From assembly GCA_900541125.1 (NCBI GenBank), contig UQIK01000003.1:1-64000 (forward strand): DNA of 64,000 nucleotides, written 5' to 3'. The translations under genes and the position numbers were made by a program. The notes beneath the pieces are model-generated. The model did no database searches. It saw only the letters and a list, made by a program, of their open reading frames with translations, and was not told the DNA's origin. Of this stretch, positions 52,147-60,602 are shown in pieces (position 1 is the stretch's first letter; each line of letters starts with the position of its first letter). The stretch is from an uncultured Collinsella sp. (GTDB lineage Bacteria > Actinomycetota > Coriobacteriia > Coriobacteriales > Coriobacteriaceae).

Positions 52147-53991
52147 ATGATTGAGCTGCTTAGGCGTTTTGGTGGTAAGTTTCGCCGGTATATGGTGATC
52201 GGCCCTGCGTGTAAGCTGATCGAAGTGATCTTTGACCTGCTGACGCCGCTGGTGATTGCCCAGATGATCGACAAGGGCATTGGCTCGCACGACGTGAGCG
52301 CCGTTATCCACTACGGCATGCTACTTGCCGCCATGGCCGTGATCGGCATCTCGTTTACGCTCGTCTGCCAAAAGATGGCGGCGCTCACCTCGCAGGGCAT
52401 GGGCACCGACATTCGCGGCGCGCTCTACGAGCACATCAACAAGCTGGGCTATGCTGAGCTCGACCGCTTTGGCACGCCGTCGCTCATCACCCGCATCACC
52501 AACGACGTTAACCAGGTCCAGCTCGCTGTGGCGCTGGGCGTGCGCATGCTCATCCGCTGGCCCTTTCTAGCGGTGGGCTCCATGTGCGCGGCCCTTGCCA
52601 TCGACCTTAAGCTCGGCATCATCTTTTTGATCTGCACGCCCGCCATTGGCCTGGTGTTCTGGGTTGTCATGGCGCGCTGCATTCCGTACTACAAGCAGCT
52701 GCAGGCAAAGCTCGACCGCATCGCGCTTATCTGCCGCGAGGGCCTTTCGGGCGCCCGCGTGGTTCGCGCCTTCGTGCGCGAAGATCACGAGCGCGAGCGC
52801 TTTGCGCAGGCCGCCGACGACCAGGCCAATACTGCCATCGCGGTGGGCAAGCTCTCGTCGATTCTCAACCCCGTCACGTTTTTGGTGATGAACCTGGGCG
52901 TGTGCGCCATCCTGTGGGTGGGCGGCATCCAGGTCAGCGTGGGCGAGCTTACGCAGGGCCAGGTCATGGCGTTTGTGAACTACATGACGCAGACCCTGAC
53001 CTCCATCGTGTACGTCGCCAACCTGGTCGTGGTCTTTACCAAGGCGAGCGCCAGCGCGTCGCGTATCAACGAGGTGCTCAATTGCGTGCCGGGCATCACC
53101 GACGAGGGCAACCAGCCGGTCGCGCTGCCCAAGCCGGGCAATGTCGCTCCAGTTCCCGCGCTGAGCTTGAGCCATGCGAGCTTCTCGTTTGGCGCTGGCG
53201 CGGCCAATGCTGTCAACGATGTGACGCTGGAACTCCCGCTGGGCAAGACGCTCGGCATTATCGGCGGTACGGGTAGCGGCAAGTCCACGCTCGTCTCGCT
53301 CATCCCGCGCCTGTACGATGCGAGCACCGGCAGCGTGAGCGTGATGGGCGCCGACGTGCGCACCTGGCCGCTCGACCAGCTGCGCCGTGTGGTCGCGACC
53401 GTTCCGCAGCGCGCATCGCTGGTGAGCGGCTCCATCCGCAGCAACCTGACCTGGCACGATGAAGCTGCGACCGACGAGGAGCTCTGGGCGGCACTCGACA
53501 TGGCGCAGGCCAGCGAGTTCGTGCGCAACAAGCCGCAGGGCTTAGACGCCCCGGTCGAGGCGGGCGGCAAGAACTTTAGCGGTGGCCAGCGTCAGCGCCT
53601 GACTATCGCGCGTGCCTTGGTTGGTTCGCCTCAGATATTGATCATGGATGACTCCGCGTCGGCGCTCGACTTTAAGACCGATGCGGCGCTTCGTCATGCC
53701 ATTCGCGAGCGCAGCGTGCGCGGTGCCGCCGAGGGCGGTCTGCCGCTGACTACGGTCATTGTGAGCCAGCGCGTCTCGACCGTGCGCGACGCCGACATGA
53801 TCTGCGTGCTCAATCACGGCTCGGTCGCGGGCCTGGGCACGCACGATGAGCTGTACGCGGCCTGTCAGCTCTATCGCGAGATTTGCCAGTCGCAGCTGCG
53901 CCGCGAGGAGCTCGAGGGCCAGCAGGGGAGTACGACGCCCGTGTCCACCCCGATCGCCTCCGCATCCGTCTGCGCAAAGGAGGGCTGCTAA
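52147..53991 (+). CDS. ABC exporter half-transporter, degenerate-site subunit
   Basis: A 614-residue multidrug-type ABC protein. The membrane domain covers about 1-310 and the nucleotide-binding domain 335-590. Walker A is GGTGSGKST (373-381) and the signature is FSGGQRQR. Walker B ends MDDS, with D502 in place of the catalytic Glu, and the H-loop reads VSQRVST. It is thus the degenerate partner of a heterodimer, parallel to the pair at 27036. The ATG at 52147 follows AGGGAG; a TTG upstream is less likely. The catalytic subunit gene starts one base after the stop. Confidence 0.9.
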   Translation: MIELLRRFGGKFRRYMVIGPACKLIEVIFDLLTPLVIAQMIDKGIGSHDVSAVIHYGMLLAAMAVIGISFTLVCQKMAALTSQGMGTDIRGALYEHINKLGYAELDRFGTPSLITRITNDVNQVQLAVALGVRMLIRWPFLAVGSMCAALAIDLKLGIIFLICTPAIGLVFWVVMARCIPYYKQLQAKLDRIALICREGLSGARVVRAFVREDHERERFAQAADDQANTAIAVGKLSSILNPVTFLVMNLGVCAILWVGGIQVSVGELTQGQVMAFVNYMTQTLTSIVYVANLVVVFTKASASASRINEVLNCVPGITDEGNQPVALPKPGNVAPVPALSLSHASFSFGAGAANAVNDVTLELPLGKTLGIIGGTGSGKSTLVSLIPRLYDASTGSVSVMGADVRTWPLDQLRRVVATVPQRASLVSGSIRSNLTWHDEAATDEELWAALDMAQASEFVRNKPQGLDAPVEAGGKNFSGGQRQRLTIARALVGSPQILIMDDSASALDFKTDAALRHAIRERSVRGAAEGGLPLTTVIVSQRVSTVRDADMICVLNHGSVAGLGTHDELYAACQLYREICQSQLRREELEGQQGSTTPVSTPIASASVCAKEGC

Positions 53992-55851
53992 ATGAATCCG
54001 TACACTTCCTCCGGTTCGGTCGCCACGATGACGGCCAACGTGTCCGGTAACGATAACCTCAACGACCTGGGCGACGGTCCGCGCCAGCCCGGCGACCCCG
54101 AGCGCTATCCCGTGGGTGCGGTGACTCGCCGTCTGATGGGCTACGTTCGTCCGCATCGCATTTCGTTTGTTGCGTCGTTTGTGAGTGCCGCCATCTCCGT
54201 GATTCTGCAGCTCTACACGCCGATTCTCATCGGCGAGGGCATCGACCTGATCGTTGCCGCGGGCCAGGTGGATTTCGATGCACTGCTGCCGCTCGTTACC
54301 AAACTCGCGCTCGTCGTGGTAGGTGCCGCGGCCTTCCAGTGGCTGCAGGGCTACTGCGTCAACCGCCTGTCCTACGAAACGGTGCGCGACATGCGCGTGG
54401 AGGCGAGCGATAAGCTCAGCCGCATGCCGCTCAGCTTTATCGACAGCCATGCTCACGGCGACCTCATGAGCCGCGTGGTCAACGACGTCGACCAGGTGGG
54501 TGACGGCCTGCTGCAGGGCTTCACGCAGCTCTTCACCGGTGTTATTACCATCGTGGGCACGCTCGCGTTTATGCTTTCCATCAACCTGACCATGACGCTT
54601 GTGGTGGTACTCGTCACGCCGCTTTCCATTTTTGCAGCCGGCGCCATCGCCAAGCTTTCCAACAAAAGCTTTACGGCACAGCAGCGTATTCAAGGGCAGC
54701 TCGGTGGTCATATCGAGGAGTACGTAGGCGAGCAAAAGCTTGTCGACGCCTTTGCCTATGGCCCGAACGCCCAGCAGCGCTTCGATGCCCTCAATGCCGA
54801 GCTCTACACCGCGGGCGAGCGCGCGCAGTTTATGGGTTCGCTCTCCAACCCCGGCACGCGCTTTATCAATAACATCATCTATGCCGTGGTGGCCGTGATT
54901 GGCTGCGTGGGCGTGATCACGGGCGTGCCCGCGGCACTCACGGTGGGCGGCGTGCAGATCTTCCTGTCCTACGCCAACCAGTACACCAAGCCGTTCAACG
55001 AGGTCACCAACGTCATTACGCAGATCCAGACCGCGTACGCCTCGGCGCGCCGCATGTTTGCGCTGCTCGACGCGCGCGAGCAGGAGCCCGATGCGGCGGA
55101 TGCCGTGGAACTTGCCGCCCCGCAGGGCGAGGTCGCCTTTGAGCATGTGGACTTTAGCTACGTGTCCGACCGCAAGCTGCTGCAGGACATCTGCATCGAG
55201 GCCAAGCCCGGCATGCGCTTTGCCCTCGTTGGTCCCACGGGTTGCGGCAAGACGACGCTCATCAACTTGCTGCTGCGGTTTTACGATATCGATGCCGGAC
55301 GCATCATGGTCGATGGCCGGTCTTCGCGTGACTACACGCGCGCAAGCCTGCGCCGTGCCTTTGGCATGGTGCTGCAGGACACTTGGCTGTTCGAGGGCAC
55401 GGTGGCGGAAAACATCGCCTACGGCTGTCCTGACGCCACGCGCGAGCAGGTTATCGAAGCTGCCAAGCGCGCGCATGCGCACAAGTTTATCGTGCAGCTG
55501 CCAGGCGGCTACGATACGGTCATCGGCGAGGACGGCGGCACGTTTAGCCAGGGTCAAAAACAGCTGCTGTGCATTGCGCGCGTTATGCTCACCGATCCGG
55601 CGATTCTGCTGCTGGACGAGGCAACGTCGAGCATCGATACGCGTACCGAGCTGCAGGTGCAGGCGGCATTCGACGAGCTCATGGCCGGTCGCACAAGCTT
55701 TGTCGTGGCGCACCGCCTGAGCACCATCCGCAACGCCGACTGCATTCTGGTGATGCGCGACGGCCAGATTATCGAGCGCGGCACGCACGACGAGCTGCTA
55801 GCGGCAGGCGGCTTCTACGCCGAACTCTACCGCAGCCAATTCGCCCAGTAG
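53992..55851 (+). CDS. ABC exporter half-transporter, catalytic subunit
   Basis: A 619-residue partner of the preceding gene. A polar N-terminal tail (1-45) leads into the membrane domain (about 50-355). The nucleotide-binding domain has Walker A GPTGCGKTT (414-422), Walker B LLLDEATSS with catalytic E543, the H-loop VVAHRLST, and the altered signature FSQGQKQ that completes the degenerate site. GGAGGGC precedes the ATG, which directly follows the stop of the partner (TAAATG). No regulator gene adjoins this pair, unlike the MarR-linked exporter at 27036. The substrate is unknown. Confidence 0.92.
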   Translation: MNPYTSSGSVATMTANVSGNDNLNDLGDGPRQPGDPERYPVGAVTRRLMGYVRPHRISFVASFVSAAISVILQLYTPILIGEGIDLIVAAGQVDFDALLPLVTKLALVVVGAAAFQWLQGYCVNRLSYETVRDMRVEASDKLSRMPLSFIDSHAHGDLMSRVVNDVDQVGDGLLQGFTQLFTGVITIVGTLAFMLSINLTMTLVVVLVTPLSIFAAGAIAKLSNKSFTAQQRIQGQLGGHIEEYVGEQKLVDAFAYGPNAQQRFDALNAELYTAGERAQFMGSLSNPGTRFINNIIYAVVAVIGCVGVITGVPAALTVGGVQIFLSYANQYTKPFNEVTNVITQIQTAYASARRMFALLDAREQEPDAADAVELAAPQGEVAFEHVDFSYVSDRKLLQDICIEAKPGMRFALVGPTGCGKTTLINLLLRFYDIDAGRIMVDGRSSRDYTRASLRRAFGMVLQDTWLFEGTVAENIAYGCPDATREQVIEAAKRAHAHKFIVQLPGGYDTVIGEDGGTFSQGQKQLLCIARVMLTDPAILLLDEATSSIDTRTELQVQAAFDELMAGRTSFVVAHRLSTIRNADCILVMRDGQIIERGTHDELLAAGGFYAELYRSQFAQ

Positions 55852-55861
55852 GGGCTACCGA

Positions 55862-55892
55862 TTAACGGCAGATGGTTTACATCTGCGTCGTT
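55862..55892. terminator. hairpin behind the second ABC exporter
   Basis: TAACG-CAGATG pairs with CATCTG-CGTTA around GTTTA. There is no T run, so termination is uncertain. Confidence 0.4.
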
Positions 55893-55956
55893 AGTACTAA
55901 GATATTCATCTAATAAATTGCATTAGTGGCTTTAGTTTTGGGGGAAACGAGGCAAC

Positions 55957-56514
55957 GTGACTATGACGTGCTCTTTGGTGGTTAACAGCAAGAGCGGTAA
56001 TACCAGGATGGTTTCGGGCGCGATCAAGCGCGCTCTGCAGGCTGCGGGTGTTGAGTTTGTCCATGCCGCGGCGTTGAGCGACGATGCGGATGCAGATCAG
56101 GTTGCGCGCGAGGCGCAGGGCGCCTGCGCGGCTGACACGGTGCTCGTTGGCTTTTGGTGCGACAAGGGCGCATGCACGCCTTCGGTCGCGGCGTTGCTCT
56201 CCGCCTTGCACGGCAAGCGCGTTTTCCTCTTTGGTACCTGCGGTTTTGGCGCCGACCAGAGCTATTATCAGCAGATTATCAATCGCGTGACCTCCAATTT
56301 GGCCGAGGATGCCGAGCTTGCGGGCTGGGCGATGTGCCAGGGCAAGATGGGCCCTGCCGTAAAGCAGCGCTACGAGGCCATGCTCGAGCAAGATCCCGAC
56401 AACGCCCGATTTAAGATGCTGCTCGACAACTGGGTTGCCGCAAAGGATCACCCCACCAAGGAAGATCTGGATAACATGGCTGCAGCCGCCAAAAAGGCCG
56501 TGCTGGGGGAGTAG
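55957..56514 (+). CDS. flavodoxin-family protein
   Basis: A 185-residue flavin mononucleotide protein. The FMN phosphate loop is NSKSGNTRMVS near residue 10. The following VLVGFWCDKGACTPSVAALL and VFLFGTCGFGAD are flavodoxin-fold strands with the isoalloxazine loops. Such long flavodoxins of anaerobic gut bacteria carry electrons to reductases, some in bilirubin reduction. The start is either the GTG at 55957 or the ATG at 55963; GAGG is best placed for the GTG. It stands alone after the ABC pair. The redox partner is not identified. Confidence 0.85.
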   Translation: MTMTCSLVVNSKSGNTRMVSGAIKRALQAAGVEFVHAAALSDDADADQVAREAQGACAADTVLVGFWCDKGACTPSVAALLSALHGKRVFLFGTCGFGADQSYYQQIINRVTSNLAEDAELAGWAMCQGKMGPAVKQRYEAMLEQDPDNARFKMLLDNWVAAKDHPTKEDLDNMAAAAKKAVLGE

Positions 56515-56556
56515 CTCCCATCGCTGACGGCGGTCGGTCCATCTTTCTAAATGAAA

Positions 56557-56685
56557 CGTCCTCCCGGGCGTCGGGGCACGAAGTTCCCTGCTCTACAGTC
56601 CTGCGCAAGACGAAGGCCACATTAAGTGGCCTTCTTTGCGTGCGGAACTCGCGATGAACTTCGTGCCCCGCCGTCCGGGAGGACG
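56557..56685. repeat. nested palindromic element, copy 2
   Basis: The 29-bp arms 56557-56585 and 56657-56685 differ at two positions. The 71-base loop has AAGGCCAC-ATTAA-GTGGCCTT and shares its core with 1672-1740 and with the inverted copy at 56948-57042. Arms are unlike those at 1637. Confidence 0.85.
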
Positions 56686-56737
56686 CCGCTTTATTGATGG
56701 GAGGCCTGATAGGTCGATGGTTCCGTGCCCGGATGCG

Positions 56738-56945
56738 TCCAAAGTGGGACGGGCTTTCCGGATGGGCAGGCTTTCGAAAAATGCGTCCCGGAATTTGCCT
56801 TTGGAATGGGACGTAGTTTCCCGTTGAGGTGCTTTGCGGAAAGTGCATCCCACTCTGAGCTGAATAGTGGGACACACTTTCCCAATCGGGTCCCAAGCGG
56901 AAACTGCATCCCATTCCAGACAAGAATTCCGGGACACACTTTCCG
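56738..56945. repeat. tandem array of GGGAC hairpins
   Basis: At least three related hairpins occur in a row. One has CGTCCC/GGGACG arms (56783-56812). One pairs GGAAAGTG-CA-TCCCAC with GTGGGA-CA-CACTTTCC (about 56838-56882). One has GCGGAAA/TTTCCGC arms (about 56898-56947). All carry a CATCCCA or GGGACACA core. No coding potential is convincing. Confidence 0.7.
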
Positions 56946-56947
56946 CA

Positions 56948-57042
56948 AACAAAGAAGGCCACATAACGTGGCCTTCGTCTTGCGCAGGACTGTCTGAGCA
57001 GGGAACCTTATATGCCTCCGCCCGGACAGACGTTTCTGTTAT
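56948..57042. repeat. nested palindromic element, copy 3 (inverted, one arm missing)
   Basis: On the reverse strand this reads GAAACGTC, then the shared core TTCCCTGCTC, CAGTCCTGCGCAAGACG and AAGGCCAC. It aligns base for base with copy 2 over about 90 positions in the opposite direction. Its partner arm is not present, so copies 2 and 3 bound a module of about 500 bp. Confidence 0.75.
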
Positions 57043-57059
57043 GAACTCGCAGTTAGCCG

Positions 57060-59360
57060 CTACTTGATCTTGGTCGTACCTGGTGCCAGGTTGGGGTCGG
57101 TCTCGTTGGCCTCGGTCTGGAAGTGCTCGGTGTACACGTTCTTGCCGTCGCGGAACATCTCGTAGTACTGCATCTTGGCGTAATCCTCACGCGCCTTGGT
57201 GGCGGCTGCGGCGGCGGCGTCGTCACCGGTGACGTTGGAGGAGAGCGCCCAGCGCAGGCTGGCGTCCTCGTAGCCCACGGAGTTGATAGCAGGCAGCGAC
57301 TCGCGCAGCGTCATGTGCGCTTTCTGGTAGTCGGTCAGCGGTGCGCCGATTAGCTGCATGAGCTGCGTGGACAGGTAGTTGGTGGACAGGTCGTCGACCT
57401 CACTCGTCTGGTCGCAGCCGGCAACGTCGTAGTTGGCCCAGATGATGTAGTCGGTCTGCCACAAGCGCTCCTGGTGGGTGGCGTCGTCCTCGTCGGTAAA
57501 CCACTTATCGTTGAACTTGGACGGGAAGAACGGCTGATGGTCGCCCCAGAACACCACGACCACCTTGCGGTCGAGCTTGCTCAGGGCGTTGAGGAAGTAA
57601 CGCAGCGCCTGATCGGACTGCTCGATGCACGAGACGTACTCGTCGACATCGGAGAGCGTGCCGTCCTCGACGGTCTTAGCGTCCAGATCGGTCGTGTCGA
57701 TATTCAGGTGCATCTGCTTATCTGCCGGCACCAGGCCCGTGTCGTAGCCCGAGTGGTTCTGCATGGTCACGTCGAAGATGAACTGCGGATCGGCGTTCTG
57801 GTCGAGCAGCTCAAGAATCTTGTCGTAGGTAGCCTGGTCGGTCACCATGCCGCGCAGGGTGTCGGCACCCTGGAAGTCGTTGATGGACAGGAACCGGTCA
57901 AAGCCAAAATCCTTGTAGACGTTCTCGCGGTTCCAGTTGGTGGCGTGGTTGGGGTGCATGGCCGTGGTGGAATAGCCGAGCGATTTGAACTGCTCTGCCA
58001 GGTTCCCGGTCGTCTCCATGTTGTAGATGGTGTAGGGGTACACGCCCGAGCCCAGGTTGGCCATGGAGTTGCCGGTCATAAACTCAAACTCGGTATTGGC
58101 CGTGCCGCCGCCGTAGGCGCTCACGTAGAGCTTGCCGCGGCTGAGGCAGTTGGACAGGTTCTTAAAGTACTGCGGGCCCTCGTAGCCGGCGCGCATGTTC
58201 TGGTAGATGGACAGGTCCGAGAAGGTCTCGTTCATGATGGCGATGACCGTGGGCTTCTCGCTGTCGAACTGCTCCTTTGCGGCGGCGCGCTCGTCGCTCT
58301 TGGCCGCGTCGGACTTGTCGTAGGCCTTGGCGTACTTTTTGAGCGTGGCCTTGGCATCGTCGACGGAGTAGTCGGCGGGTTTGGGCGGCTTGATGGACTG
58401 CGCCGCGCTAATGAAAGCGGGCAGGTAGCCCTCGCGCCAGTAGCTCTCGAGCGGGCGCCAGGTGTAGACGGTGATGCCGAGGGTGTTGTAGTAGTCGATG
58501 AGCGTGACGTGTGCGGTTACACCGCCCAGGCACAGCACGGCGACGAGCAGGTTGGTGAGCAGCATGCGCTTGGCGTTGGCGGCGCCCTTCTGACGGTGCG
58601 GTGCCACCAGGCCGGCGTACTCGCACAGCAGCATGGCGATGGCGGTAAAGCCCATGGACAGCACGCAGAACAGCGAGATGGAGAAGGTGTAGCCGGTACC
58701 GGCGACCGCGGCGGCGGTGGAGATGGCCGAAAGGTCGCCCGGCTGGATGGGCATGGATTTAAACGTGATGACGAAGAACTCGGCAATGCCCAGGACAAAG
58801 AGGGCAAAGGCCAGGACCGCGGGAGCTGCGCCGTGGCGCTGGAACAGGAAGAACAGGCCGACCATGAGCGTGGTGATGATGGCCCACTCGAGCAGGATGC
58901 ACAGGGGGTAGACCCAGGTAAAGTCGTGGTTGGACGAGACCTCCATGCCCAGCAGCGCAAAGACGCCGGCGAGCAGCAGGCACAAGACGGCGGCGACGAG
59001 CGGTTTGCCCACAAAGGCGCCGCGCAGGCGGGCGAGCTTGCCGGTGGGGGCGGGGGCGTCGGGCCCGGCGAACGCAAAGACGCGCGGGGCGATGCGGTCG
59101 CGGGCGATGCTGGCCCAAGCGCAGCCGGTGAGGATGGCGTTGGTCAGGATGAGCATCACGAAGGCGAGCGGCTCGTTCTGCGCGACGAGGCCAATAGCGC
59201 CCCAGACGGTCAAAAAGAGCTGGAACAGGCCAAAGGCGACGCTCCAGGCGAAGGCGCCCTTGGTGACGGTGCCCGACTGAGCGCGAATGGCCTTGGCCTC
59301 GCGCAAAACAAGGTAGACGGTCGCCGCAAGACCGACGAGCGAGATGGCGGCAGCGAACAT
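57060..59360 (-). CDS. LTA synthase-like phosphoglycerol transferase (membrane sulfatase)
   Basis: A 766-residue membrane enzyme. About seven or eight membrane helices lie in the first 310 residues. The extracellular sulfatase-type domain (about 370-700) has the metal motif MNETFSDLS, the catalytic threonine T420 in GGGTANTEFEF, and the metal-binding WGDHQP. This matches LtaS and related enzymes that move glycerol phosphate or another anionic group onto glycolipid or glycan. The ATG at 59360 follows GAGGAG; a GTG 15 bases upstream is a less likely start. The membrane part has more helices than the five of Staphylococcus LtaS, so the product need not be lipoteichoic acid. Confidence 0.88.
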   Translation of the reverse strand: MFAAAISLVGLAATVYLVLREAKAIRAQSGTVTKGAFAWSVAFGLFQLFLTVWGAIGLVAQNEPLAFVMLILTNAILTGCAWASIARDRIAPRVFAFAGPDAPAPTGKLARLRGAFVGKPLVAAVLCLLLAGVFALLGMEVSSNHDFTWVYPLCILLEWAIITTLMVGLFFLFQRHGAAPAVLAFALFVLGIAEFFVITFKSMPIQPGDLSAISTAAAVAGTGYTFSISLFCVLSMGFTAIAMLLCEYAGLVAPHRQKGAANAKRMLLTNLLVAVLCLGGVTAHVTLIDYYNTLGITVYTWRPLESYWREGYLPAFISAAQSIKPPKPADYSVDDAKATLKKYAKAYDKSDAAKSDERAAAKEQFDSEKPTVIAIMNETFSDLSIYQNMRAGYEGPQYFKNLSNCLSRGKLYVSAYGGGTANTEFEFMTGNSMANLGSGVYPYTIYNMETTGNLAEQFKSLGYSTTAMHPNHATNWNRENVYKDFGFDRFLSINDFQGADTLRGMVTDQATYDKILELLDQNADPQFIFDVTMQNHSGYDTGLVPADKQMHLNIDTTDLDAKTVEDGTLSDVDEYVSCIEQSDQALRYFLNALSKLDRKVVVVFWGDHQPFFPSKFNDKWFTDEDDATHQERLWQTDYIIWANYDVAGCDQTSEVDDLSTNYLSTQLMQLIGAPLTDYQKAHMTLRESLPAINSVGYEDASLRWALSSNVTGDDAAAAAATKAREDYAKMQYYEMFRDGKNVYTEHFQTEANETDPNLAPGTTKIK

Positions 59361-59574
59361 GCTGAGACTCCTCACAAACTTAAAACCTACGAAAGCGGGG
59401 GTTTACCCGATTGTTACCAAGATATGCGCTGCGATTGGTGGCTGCGCACAACAACCAGCCATATTAACGCGCACGTGTGGCGGTGTGGCGCAATGTAGTG
59501 GCGACCTGCGCGATAATGGACGGGAATTACACGGAAACGTAAAGGCTTCTTAAAGAATTAGCGAGGATGAGGCG

Positions 59575-60444
59575 ATGAACGAGCAGGTTTGCAAGGCGGA
59601 CATGGGCGGCGACGGAGCGGCGGTCGATATGTGCGGCTATCCGGTCGAGACTACGGGCAACGCGGTGCTGGACATTTTGGAGCACCGTTCGTCTACGCGC
59701 GCCTTCGCGCGCGATGACAGTGACCGTCCCGCAGCGGTGACCGACGAGCAGCGGGCGGCGATTCTGCATGCGGCGAGTCGCGCGCCGTCGGCAGGCGCCA
59801 TGATGATGTATTCCATCGTGAGCATTCGCGAGCAGGCTACGCTGAATCGTCTGGCCGACCTGTGCGATCACCAGCCCATGATCGCCAAGGCGCCCTGGGC
59901 ACTTATATTTGTGGTCGATTATGCCAAGTGGATCGATCTGTTTGAGCACGTGGGCTGCTTTGAGCCCGAGTTTGTCGAGCGCACGGGCAAGGCGCCCCGC
60001 CGCGCGCCAGGTCTGGGCGACTTTGCCATCGCGGCGCAGGATGCCGTGATCGCCGCGCAAAACGCCGTGGTCGCCGCCGAGGCCCTGGGGCTGGGGAGCT
60101 GCTATATCGGCGACATCGTCGAGAACGCTGAGGAAGTTGCCGCGCTGCTCGATCTGCCGCCCTATACCATGCCGCTGTCGATGCTCATCATCGGCACGCC
60201 CCGTAAGGAGCGCCCAGCCATTGCACATCCCGTGGTGAACCTGGTGCACGAGGAGCGCTACTGCCGCGCCGATGCTGCGACTATGGACGCGCAGGTGGCC
60301 GAGATGGACGCGATGTTCCGTCCGCATGCCCGCGAGGTAGGGGAGCGCGTCGTGGACATCTATACCCGCAAGCACACGAGTCCCTTTATGGCCGAGATGA
60401 GCCGCTCCATGGAATGGTGGTTCAAAAACTGGCTCGGAAAATGA
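59575..60444 (+). CDS. nitroreductase family protein, NfsA-like with C-terminal extension
   Basis: A 289-residue flavin oxidoreductase. The FMN-binding features are LEHRSSTRAFARDD near residue 35, SRAPSAGAMMMYSIVSI, and LGLGSCYIGDIVEN. A C-terminal extension (about 225-289, with VGERVVDIYTRKHTSPFMAEMSRSMEWWF) is common to a clostridial and coriobacterial subgroup. GAGG precedes the ATG at 59575. It is divergent from the LTA-synthase-like gene. The substrate is unknown. Confidence 0.88.
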   Translation: MNEQVCKADMGGDGAAVDMCGYPVETTGNAVLDILEHRSSTRAFARDDSDRPAAVTDEQRAAILHAASRAPSAGAMMMYSIVSIREQATLNRLADLCDHQPMIAKAPWALIFVVDYAKWIDLFEHVGCFEPEFVERTGKAPRRAPGLGDFAIAAQDAVIAAQNAVVAAEALGLGSCYIGDIVENAEEVAALLDLPPYTMPLSMLIIGTPRKERPAIAHPVVNLVHEERYCRADAATMDAQVAEMDAMFRPHAREVGERVVDIYTRKHTSPFMAEMSRSMEWWFKNWLGK

Positions 60445-60445
60445 C

Positions 60446-60480
60446 GAATGTGACAAGGGGATAGCCCCTTTGTCACATTC
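60446..60480. terminator. palindrome with GAATGTGACA arms behind the nitroreductase gene
   Basis: GAATGTGACAAGGGG pairs with CCCCTTTGTCACATTC (one bulged base) around ATAG. Being directly after the stop codon it may terminate transcription. It also belongs to the dispersed palindrome class (compare 30782-30811). Confidence 0.6.
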
Positions 60481-60602
60481 CATATCGCCGCGGTGGCCTA
60501 AAGGCCGTATAAATGTTTATCTAGCTGGGAAAACAGTGCATTAAAACATGGGCCGATTACCTATAATCCCTTCGAACATTAAAGTTGGGAGGAAACCGGC
60601 TT

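Noticed and set aside
56411..57020. Several open frames of 60-180 codons in both directions in the palindrome module
   Set aside because: They are produced by the repeats themselves. They mirror each other across palindromes and have no ribosome binding sites or families.
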